64,000 nt of DNA from Acanthosepion pharaonis (Eukaryota; Mollusca; Cephalopoda; Sepiida; Sepiidae). The notes beneath the pieces were generated by a model. It had not been told where the DNA came from. It saw only the letters and a program-made list of their open reading frames with translations, and did no database searches. The DNA lies in NCBI GenBank assembly GCA_903632075.3, contig CAHIKZ030003512.1, positions 23,060 through 87,059 on the forward strand. The letters are read 5' to 3'. Each line of letters starts with the position of its first letter. Position 1 is the stretch's first letter. A program made the translations under genes and the position numbers. This document shows positions 28,001-40,000 of this stretch, in pieces.

Positions 28001-31000
28001 ATTCTTTTATTATTTAAAAATAAAATCTATACACACAATACAAAGAAAGTTATAACAATTTTAAAACAGTAAGTGTTTATGTCTTTGCATCCTTAAAAAA
28101 ATGCAGTGGCGGTGGAACAATTCTAGAAAGAAATTAGTGTGGTAAAGGTTAAGGAACAAATAAGCATATGCACATATTAAAATTTATATAATTAAATAGC
28201 AGGTGGAACACATACACGCATCATTTTACTTACCTATATCTAATGAATGGAGATGAGCAATTCCAGCCATTGCTTGATGGAGTAGCAATAAATGATCAAG
28301 TCCCTTGAAAGAAGGTATCTTTTCTTCAACAAAATCTTCTAATGTAGCTATGCAGAGTTCTAAGGCAATATAGCGGAATTGACTGTCAGTTTCCTTAAAA
28401 ATTGTAAAATACACAAGATGATGTAAGTTTGATCAAGAAAAATATAATATAAACTTTTAGATAGCATTTTTAGTCACGTGTTATATCAATGGTAAGACCT
28501 ACTTTTTATATAAATGAATTCACTAAAATGAGAAAAGTTTTTAATATTTTGATTTTTAAATACTTATTTTAAATATCTATTATGAAACCTACTGAAATGA
28601 AAATATTTATGGAGAGTTTCAAGTTTACCTGAGTTTTCATACAGGTCAATCATAAAATCATTTTTTTTTTAAAGTAGCATACATTTGTAATTCTAAGCAT
28701 ATTTTCATGCATAAAAGCTTGTCAGTTATTTGTGATTAGCAAATGAAGTACCAAAAATAAGAAATACTTAATATTTAAAGATTGCTGCTTTTTTGGTTGA
28801 ATAACATCAGCTATATGTCACCGAGTCACTGAAGTGTTGGGATGCGAGTTGGTGTTTGTTGGGCATGTCTACAGAGAATTTAGTAAGGATTACAGCATCT
28901 CCTATATGGGGTGTGATGGATAAATTGTCATCTAATTTATGTAAAAATGAAAATAACACTGACATATCATTTTAAGATATTTACCAAAATTATACAAAAA
29001 TATCTTAAAAAACTAAAGAGTAAATTCATTCAACTAAATTGCCATTGGCTTCAACCATGGCATCCAGATGAAATCTGGATTCTGGATGGTTTCCTTGATT
29101 AAGTTGGTGAATGCTGCCATAATGATTGTCTCATTTCATTTTGGTGTTAATGGAGTTTTGTTGGTGTCTTGCTCAACTGCACCCCACACATAATAATCAA
29201 GTGGATTGCAGTCTGGAGAGCAGCTGGCCAAATGTAAGGGGTGATGTTGTTGCAGAAATTGTCTGACAGCCATGACTGGGTTCTCCTGCTTGTGTGGCAT
29301 GGTGCAGAGTCCTTTTGCCAGACATAGGGTCTTCCAGCAGCCAACCTCCTGATCTAGGGCAGCATTACCTCCCTGGCTATGGACCTGATTGACTTGGAGG
29401 GATCGTTGTCAATCATAGCCTGAATCTCATCAACAAATTTGGGAATTACTTTCTTATCAGAACAATCAGAGTGAGTTTTCCAAGCAGCCATAGCTTCTTA
29501 ATCACCATTAGACTCCTCCATCTCTTTCAGAATCCTCAGCACTGTCCTCAGATTGACACCCAAACACTCTGAAATGTTTGTATTGGAGCTCCCGGATGAA
29601 TTCCAAGCAGTAAAGCATGCCGTTTCCAAATTTCTGTCAAAATGGATTGTCATGGTGCTCTTTTTCTCACAGATGGTGCCAATTGACCCTACTATGTTGT
29701 GCAGTTGACAAAATCAAAACAATGCGCATGCATGAAATTAAAAATATAACATGGTGACAATTTACACATCGCACCTCAATGTGATTTAAATTGGACAAGT
29801 GCAATGGCCAATGGAATATGTGGAGGTCAGTCAATAATATGCTTATTCAGAAATGTGATTTCACCTACCCCTACCCTATACCTCTTTATTCCCCTTTCAA
29901 TCAGCATGATTTTTGCATAGCAACAGACACTAAAAAAACTACTGCATTAAACACAAAATTCTCATTGTTTAATACCAACCAATGAAACATCTTCCTACTA
30001 AAATCTAAATTTCTGTCTGGGAGCCCATTGTCAGGTATAAAAACTAACCCCCAGACAACCAGAGGAGGGACATTCCAAGAAGGCATTTTACAAGCCACAC
30101 AATTTCTCGTCATTCTGATGAATATCTCCACACTTAGGATATTTTTGTGATGTGAAATCTACTATGTGAACACTATGAATTTTATTTCTACAGCCTTTCA
30201 CCCGCTCAACCACAAATCCAGTGAGTCTTTCAGTTAAGTGTATTTCTCATTATTGAAGTTCTATTAAGTATTCACTATTGTAATAAATGTTGTATTTATC
30301 TAACTTGGCAGTAATTACTCCAGAAATGTGGGATAGTGAGAGATGTCCTGGTGCTAATTTCTTGCACAAACCAAAGTCAGAAATCATGTCACACATTTCT
30401 TTCTTGCCACATGTTTAAATAAGAACATTTATATCTCTGTGGACTGAAGAAAAGACTATATGAATAATGTATCTATCAAACTCAGCAGTAATTTCAATTT
30501 CATATTGATTGCAGCAGAAGAAAGAAGGAAAAAAGCCTTCAGCAACAGAGACAGAATGATGCAGCAACAAGAACACACAACCCTAAAATTTCTACTTTCC
30601 TCCTTTTTCCCCAATTCTGACTGCAACAGAGAGAAGGATTTTTTTTTTTTAATCATTTCACTCCAAGCAAGACAATAATAGCACTAGGATGCAGGGCTTA
30701 TAAAGAGTGAAAGAGAATGAAAGGACTTTTATGAGAAGAAGTGATGAAAAAGACAATAAAGGAAAAGGATTCAGGAAGACACAAGATGGTAATTGGCATT
30801 GCATTTAAATTTTTGAAGATTGTAAGAGGCGGGGAAGCAAGAAATTGGAAGGGAGTTCCACAAGTGAGAAGTGTGAGAAAAGAAACTATTAGAATAGAGC
30901 ATGTGATTGCATCTAGCTGATTCAACAGCAAAATGGTGAGATCTAGTTAACAAATTAATATTATGCTTAAATTCATGCAGTGGGAAAGCTCATCAGAAAT

Positions 31001-34000
31001 GCCATGAAAATATATGCAAAAAAGACAGAGGGAAGTCATGTCAGAGAGAAACTGATTAAAATTGAGATGACAAGTCAGGATTAATTACATTACAGACCCT
31101 TCTTTGAACTTTGTCGAGAATCTCAAAATATATAGTAAATCCACCAGACCAGATATGGCAGCAGTATTCAAAGAAGGAACAAACGGTAGATTCATAAATG
31201 TGCAAGATGGATTCTGACAAGAAAAAAGTCTGGCACAACATAGTAAAGTGACTTTTCTAATAGTAAACCTAGTGATTGATTTGATATCATCACTCCACTA
31301 CATGTCAGTGGAAAACATGATCCCAAGAAGATGCAAAGCCTTGCTCTCCTGGAGTGAAGCATCAGCCATGCTGATGGCAGGCAGAAAAGGTTCTATGTGG
31401 TGATTAAATGAAACCACTTTTGTTTTGGAGGCATTAAAACTTACAAGCCATTCCTTATTCCAGTTAACCATTAATTGGAGGTCCTTTTTGACAACAACTG
31501 CCAGTTTTATTTTGTTAGAATTGCTACTAAGGCAGGATATCTAAAGCCACAACCTGAGCTTTGCCTTTCTTATATAAAACATGATAGACAAATTCAGTGA
31601 TATCTGTTAACAGATTGGCAGTAGACCTGGAGAAACAAAAGCCATATTGTTTATTTGAAAGGGGGCCATGTGAAGTATGACACTTAACCAATTCGGCATT
31701 GATTAGAGCCTCTAGTATTTGTGACACTATTTAGCTATTGTAATTGGCTAACTAATTAAGTATAGAAATTAAAAATGAGAAATACTTAAGGCGAGAAAGA
31801 GCTATAACGAAAAACATACCAAGCAACATTATTTTTTTTAACAAAAGAAAAATGGGTATGGTTTTCATTTACGAAGAAAGATATTTTTTCGCGGAAGACA
31901 AAATTCGTAAAAGAAGCAAGTTTCAAATTCTGTCGGAATTAATTAATGTCATAAGAGAGTGACGCGCCAATATGGGTAAAGAATAACAATTTCACCACAC
32001 ATGTAGCAATAATAAAAATTTCGATTCAGTCAGCTGCATGTAGGCCGAAGTAATCGAAATTTGGTTATCTTGGAATCCGATGAAGAAAGCCAGCTGTATG
32101 AATACAGACCTTGATATGGTCATTGTTACTGCCTGTTCAAACTGTTAATGACAGACTTTCTGTCACTGAGAACGGGCATCTGGAAATGCGACAATATTGA
32201 GACAAGAAAGACAAAGAGATTTGTTTATCAAGTAAAAACTACCACCCAGTTTAAAAGTTGACTGTGGTAATTAATGAGTCGACGGAGAATCTGCTAATGA
32301 ATTCCAGGTGCCCCCAGGATAAGATAAAAAATTAATGACCACAATGTGCGGTCCATAATTCTGGCCAATAGAAAAGAAAAAAAGAAAGAAAAGGGGAGAT
32401 AATTTTTTTCTTTGGGCGATAATGTAAACTAATGCCAGTCTAGCCACACCCACACCGCCAAGAGATCATTGGCTAAAGTGGTAGTATGGGTGATAGGCGG
32501 AGGTGAATGTATGAGAAAGAAGGGAAACTTGTTGACGCCCACTGAAGGGATTGGTATGAGATACCAATATGAGAAAGGAAGAGTTTAGGAGGATAATTCT
32601 CCTCTGACCTTTCCTCACAGGATGAGAACCCCTCTAAAAACAGAAAGTAATTGACTTCCAAAAATGGGAAGTGATAAATTTTACTGTCCGAAGACAAATA
32701 GAATCCTTATTGGGGATTTGGAATTATCGAAGAACCCAAACCACGACAGGCCTCAACCCGGTTTTGGTCGATGTCCATATAAACGAACGTCCCTGGGTGT
32801 TCAGAGTAGAGGTGGGTTGGAGATCGGAGACAGCTCGACAGAGAGCTGTTGGGCATGGAGACTAGCCTCGCAGGAGCTGACCGAAAGATTTCCACACCTT
32901 CCGACTTAGACTTCTAACCAAAAGCAAGTTTTAATGAAGAACGACTGAAGATACCAAAAAGCAGTTTATTGAAAAACAACTTAAGATATCAAGACTCGCT
33001 TAAGAAACGCAAAAGTGTCACAAATCCATAGATGCGGGCTGGGAGAAAGATGCACTCCTGTATTCAGCAGACAGATATAAAGATACTTGTTATTTCTCAA
33101 CACATTTGAACCTCCTGAGTTTGTTTCATTATTTTTCTTTTACATACACTTTACCCTGGATTCAGCTTGCATTACGGCCCGACACCTGATTGATTTCATC
33201 TACCTAAGATCAAATCACAACGTGGGTAGGTTAGACTTGAGATCAAAGCAGTTACTTCGGTAACCAGATGTTGGAGGCGAGCTGGGAATGGCAAAGTTGA
33301 TATCGAATCTAACCAGACATCGATCGTGACCAAGACAAACAGAGGGGTTAGTGTCACTAATGGTTCCGTGGTAAACCAGGTTTTCACCCAAACCAGACAA
33401 AGGTTAGATCGTCACAAATGGTGCTGCAACCAGCCCAGGGTTAGAGTGTCACAATTTTGCCAAAAAGAAGTAAGAGACTAATGATGTGATAATTTGAGGG
33501 GTCAGATGGTTCCCCAGAGTTCTTAGACCAGAACTACAGAGGATGACTTCCAACAAGCTGGAAAACAAGAAGCAGCAAATGTATTATAAAGTTTGGAGAG
33601 AGCAAGAGCCAGTTCAAGAGCACATTTCTTTAGGACAATTGCAGAGATACAGTCGAATTTGCAAGCCTCATGAGGATCTAGTTTAGAAATGATAGCAGAA
33701 ACTATGGTTGAAGTTATGTGCATATCACTCAGTCTTGGCGGTGTAATAAGACAGAGATACTCCAGATCAGTCGAGAGTTGGAAGTGAATTTCTAATCAAA
33801 GCACTTTGTTTTATCTGCAGTAGATGACAACACTTCAAATTGATTGAAGGCGGAAGGGAATGAGGATTTGTTCTTATTAGTACACTCTTATATAACTGTC
33901 AGTAATCTCTAGAACGAAACTAAGAGAGGCTATCCTGTTTCATTCTATCAGTAAATAGTGACTTTGCCTCTTTCTCTTTGATGACATGCTTACACTCATT

Positions 34001-37000
34001 ACAAGCAGTAACAAAGAGACATCTGTTACCATCAAACCTGTTATTCTGGTATATGGTTCTTGTGAGCTATAGCAGATAAACAGGCAGGAGAGAACCAAGG
34101 AGAAGATTGTGGTTTCATGTGATATTTCCTCGAGATCTCAGTTGCACATTTCTCAACAGGATGATTAAAAATATAATTTGAAGAGACATCACAAAAAAAA
34201 AAAAAAATCACAAAATAAGTCCCAATCAGAGCATTGATAACAGAAATGAGTTCTTGCCTGATGGGAGAGTGGAAAGAGATATCAACAGACACTATTACAT
34301 GGGCAGAGTTGCCAAGAAAACCGAGCAGTAGAGCACAACACGTCCAAGCAGGAAAGTAAGGAAGAGATCAAATAGAGAATTGTGTTCATCAGAATTACTA
34401 GGGAAATATGTGGAGAAGTCTACTATTAGAGTGAAAGACTGAGCAAGTGAGAAGTTGAAAGTCTAGATGCCAGCCAGGTCAGTGGCATTAGAGTGATGAA
34501 AACACTTGACATAACAGGCAATGAAGTTGCCAAACACAGATTTGCAGATGAGTGTAGAGAGAGGACCATATCTATACCATCAAGAATTCTATCTAGAAAG
34601 GAACAGCAAGGGGAACGGTAAAGGAAAAAGAGATAACAGTCTGAGTTTAATAATTAAACTTGGAAGCACATGTAAGAACAATCCAGAGACTCAAGAGACA
34701 GTTATGTTCTCAGTAGATGTTCATGAACATAGACAGCAAGGCCATGTATGTGGACACTAGAATCTTTTTGAAAGAGAGGAAGATAAGCAGGAACATAGCA
34801 TTCAGTGGAAAAGATTGAAGAGGTCTGTCTATAATACCAAACCTTTGTTTTATGATAATACACTTATTCAAACAAGGAAGGAAGAATTGTCGTCTCTAAT
34901 GCCAAAATATTGTTTTATGATTATTACAAAGAAAAGTGTAATATCAGTGCAAAAATATTACCGTGCAAAAGTATCTGACAACATTGGGATGCTGGTCTGA
35001 TTCACGCAGCAGCTCAACTTCACGGTCAGCAAGACTAAAACACCCAGGAAGCAAACGTTTCACAGCCACATCACGATTGTCAAATTTGCCTCTGAGGAAA
35101 GAGAGAAAATCATTAGCTTTTCAGAAAAATTATTTGCTGAGATTCATACATAATTTTTTAAGTACCATACTAATATTTCGTGTTTGTTTTCCTATATATG
35201 AAGTAACAATTCTATTCCATTTTGAACAAATTAACCAATAATTTATTTATTTATGCCAGTGTGCATGATTGAAAAGCAAACTTCAGAGAAACTATCATTA
35301 TTCATCGTTGAACGTAATAAAATTGAGAAAAGTAAAATTATACTCACTTAAAGACAATAGTTCCTTCACAACCATGTCCCAAGATTTCATCAGGAAAAAA
35401 CCCAATTTTGCCTACTTGAATCATTCTATCTGCAGAAGAAAAAATATTATTATTATTATTATAGTGTTTTTCAATTATATTAATAAACATGAATATAACA
35501 ATAAATAATAATTCTAAATTTGTTTTAACATTAATGTTGTAAAGTTTGAAAACAGATATCACTCTTCAACATATTTAGAGTTTGTGCATTTTGATCTTAA
35601 TATGTTATATATTTATCATCTTTATCTGTAAATTGTGTTTAATAGATTATGGCTCTAATTAGAACACAATTTCTGATGACTTAGGTAAACTGTAAAGTTA
35701 AAATTTTCCTTACATAAATAATACATGCCCAGACAATGAGGTGTGAGAAATAGAGATGAAAAGTACTACGTACATGATAGGGCATTATTGTAGTTATTTG
35801 GCACAATGTTATTACTAATTGAGCCTGACTCTGAATTGCTTTGTGAGGATTCTGAGCAGGTGTCTTGGATCAAAACAGCTTGCTGCTGCTGTTGCTGCAA
35901 AAATCTTTGCAGTGATTGTTCAGTTTGCTGAAATGTCACAAAAACATTGATTAAACAGTGAAAAATAAACAAAGTAAATCAGTTTCCCCACACAAAACAA
36001 GAGTTTAAATGAAAAAAGAAGCTTTCATTTTAATAACATGTATTCATTACACAGAAAAAATAGATATGAGAATAATTCTATCATTATAGAAATTAAACAA
36101 AGACTTGATTGACCAATTTTATTTTGATTGGTAAATAATTTTCAATCAGGACATGAAATATTTAGCAGAAAGTTCATTTTATACAGTTAGAATAAATTGC
36201 CAGTGAGTACTTATGATTTCCGTTGCTTATTAAAAAAAAAAGAAAGATAATATTTATTTGAATAACATCAAAAATGAAAAGCTTCCAATGTCAACATGAT
36301 ATTCTTTATCATATGATTTTAATCTTATTTATTGATAGTAACATGTTGCATTTAGAAGTATTTTAAACAACAAATGACATTTAACCTCCTTACTTGGATT
36401 GCTTACACAATGTGTAGCGCCTTCTAGTAGGACTAGTTCATGTCATTTTAAAGTTCTATTAATGAAGTGAACATTTTATTTTCACCATCATTTTATACAG
36501 TATCTGTTTTAAAATGTATTTTCATTTAAATGACAGTGTTGTCACCTATGGTTAATTTGTAGCTTAATAAAGGTTCAAAATGTGTTCTTTCATAATATTC
36601 TAGGACAACCCTGAATTAAAAATCACAGTCTATTACCTTTTCCCAAGAACAATCATGGCAATACACAAATGACAGATTTTAACTAAAAAGGAAATTGTGG
36701 AAAGCGATAATTGCCTATGTCCTGAAGGGACATGATTTTAAAAATAAGTAAAGGGTTAGTAAACTGAGATACTTACTCTTGGAATGTAAACGATTATGAA
36801 TATAGCCATGCCAGCCAAGGCAAACAACAGTGTGAACAGAATCTGCATGCTATCAGACGAAAAAATCATTGGTTGCTTGTTACTAGAATTTGCCTTCAGT
36901 TCTGTTTTATTGGAACTGTTTTTTTTATTGTTAATGTTGTTGTAAACTGAGGGGATGATGATATGTTTCTCTCCAGTAATTCTCAAAGCTGGGTACATTC

Positions 37001-40000
37001 GTCGCCAAGATTCTTCTGGAACCTCATGATAACCTGTCCGAAAGATATAGGGGTAATTTGACTCATAGTGATTGAATATTTCATAAAGTAAAAAAGGGAA
37101 AAAGATCAGGTGAACCAATGTATTTCTGGAAGATAACACTTTTTAGGCAAGCCTCATATCAACAGATAGATCATTAATAGCAACCCCCCACCAAAAAAAA
37201 AAACTTCAGCTTATCTGTCCCTGTCTAGAGTTTCATATTTTATTATTTTATAAACTTTACTATCAAGCCCCCTATGAGTGTATACAATATCTGCAAAACA
37301 CTAAATATGTACAGATAAGCTGAACATTTAATTTTATTTATTGCTATCTTTCTCTCTCTCACATATATAAATAAAAAACAAGTGACCATTTTTAAAAATT
37401 GCTATGCATGAAGCAAACTATGAATGAGTAATTAAATAAAAAATATTTTGTGTATTAAAAAGCTCTTGTAAATGTACTTTAAAAGGTTTTAAAATTTAAC
37501 ATTTTTGTAAAATGCAAGCCTCCACTGTGAAAACTACTCCACAACATTCTGGCGAACGAGGATTCGAAACTCACACGGGAAAAGAAAAACTTTTTGTACG
37601 CCTAACTACAACATTTTGGCGACGAAGGACTCGTAATTCACACTGGAAAAGAAAAATTTTTTCGTTTACTTTACTACAACGTTGACGACGAGGGATTCGT
37701 TTCTCAGATGGAGAAAGGAAAAAAAAAACTCTTTGTACGCCTAACAACAACATTGGCGACGAAGGAATTCGTAATTCATACGGAAGAAAAATTTTTCGTT
37801 CACTCTAACAACTTTGGCGACCAGAATTCGAAATTCATACGAAAAAAAAAAAAAAAAATTCGTTTCGCCATATACAACACTTTGCTACGAACGTATTTTG
37901 GATTCATATGAACCCCAAAAAAAAAAAAAACAAGACTTTGCGTTCACTCTACAAACAACTCTTGTCAACGTGGATTCGTAACTCATACAGAAGTGAAAAA
38001 AAAAAAAAATCGCCCGCCATAATAAACGTGGCGTATGTGGGATTGCGTTTCATATAGTGAAGAAAAAAATTCGCTCACGAAATTCGTTTTTCATATGGAG
38101 GGGGAAAAAAAAAAAAAATTTGCTCGTCAAATTTTCGGCGACAACAACTTGGATACACATAAAAAAAAAAAAAAAAAAAAAAAACTTGGTAACGTTTTTT
38201 CGAAAGACAAAACATCAACTTAGTGACGAAAAAATCAGTCGTATTCTTAATCGAGAAAAGAATTTAATTTTGTTCTCGATAAGACAGTTTGCTCAAATAG
38301 GTCATGAATTACAAATTCGTTTTGGACCCCATATTTAAGCATTGTGTAAACTTTTTGCGAAGATGGAGGAATACAAAAATTATATTCCAGGAATTTAAGT
38401 TCCAGACGGAACAACAAAAGACTATATTAGAGCAGCAGCAAATATTCCAGTTACAACTTCAGGAGGATACCTTTAATAGACAGATTCCATTTCAACGAGA
38501 AATGGAACTGATGCATAAGGAGTTTCAAAATAAAATTCTGGAAATAACTAAGAGGAAAGAGAAAAATCTACAAAATGATTCTTTCCTAGAGAATACAATA
38601 TGGAATTCGATTGAAATATTCACATACAGTCCAGATGAAGAAATAACTTTTGAAGAGTATTTTAAAAAATATAACGAGGACTGCCACACGTGGTCTGAAG
38701 GAAAGAAGGTTAGACTTCTTTTAAGCAAGTTAGGAACTGCTGAACATAAATTGGTAAACTACATTTTACCGAAAAAAACTAGCGAGTTAACTTTTACCGA
38801 GGCGGTAAATTAAGTGAATTATTTAGTAAAAAGACATCTTTGTTTCACAAAAGGTGGAAATGTTTGAATCTGAAAGAGGATGAACAATACTTCATAATGT
38901 ATGCAGCTAATAATGTGAACAAGCATTGTGAAGAATTCAAACTAGCAGAATTAAGCGCTGACAATTTCAAGTGTTTGATATTTGTTCAGGGTTCAATTTC
39001 AGAAAGAGATGCAGAATTGAGGAAATTGGTACTTTCAAAATTGGAAAACGAACCGAGGATTTCGGTAGAGTTTAGCAGAAGACTGCACAAGATCTTAGCG
39101 TAAAGAAAGACTCAAAAAAGATAGAACAGTCTGGCGTTTCACATGTAAGAAAAATACGCTACAAAAAAGTCTACCAAAAAGAATTCTAAAATTGCGGATT
39201 ATCAAACAAAGTGAAAAATACCAGGAAAAAATAAACAAACTCCCGAAGCCATGTTTTGCTTGCGGTGAACTTCACTGGTACATATATTGCAATTTTAGGA
39301 ATAAAAAAAAATGTTTCAACTGTGAAAGAGTGGGGCATAAAAGCTCGCACTGCAGGTCAAAAAATAAAAACAATAAAATAAGAAAATTAAAGTCCGAAGT
39401 GAACGATGGAATAACTAGAAAATTTGTTACCATCGAAATAAGTAATAAAAAAAATAAATATGCAACTCGACACTGGTTCCGACCTATCTATCATAAATTT
39501 GAATACGTGGAAGAAACCAACTTTAATGAAGACAAATAAAATCGCGAGGTCCGTGACAGACAGGAGAAAAAATACAATTTATTGGCGAATTGGTTTACAA
39601 ACGTCACGTTAAATAAAAAAAACGCGAAAAGCTAAACTATTTGTCATGAAAAATACCACGAACTTACTTGGTACGGATTGGATAACAGAATTTCAATTAT
39701 GGGATTTACCAATAAATTCTTTCTGTTAAGGTTGAAAATTTAAACTACGAAGCTCAAAAATTAGTTAAAACTAAGAACTTTTCCTACTGTTTTTTTCTCC
39801 AGGTTTGGGAACGTGTACCAAGATTGAGGCAAAATTACAGCCAAAACAAAACACTCAGGCGGTATTCAAAAAGAAAAGGAATGTGCAATTTGCTTCAATT
39901 GGACAGATTAGAGAAAACGGGTTTATTTAAAAAAAATTGAATGGCTAACACCGACAATATACGTGAAAAATAAGCTCCAGAAAGTAAAAATGAAGCCGAC

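Noticed and set aside
30308..30460. Second IRE1-like kinase gene
   Set aside because: Only part of one exon is present, with a stop codon, loss of the catalytic Lys-Pro-His and no neighbouring duplicate exons.
37541..38220. CRISPR-like repeat array
   Set aside because: Units are degenerate and contiguous with no distinct spacers, and the genome is eukaryotic.
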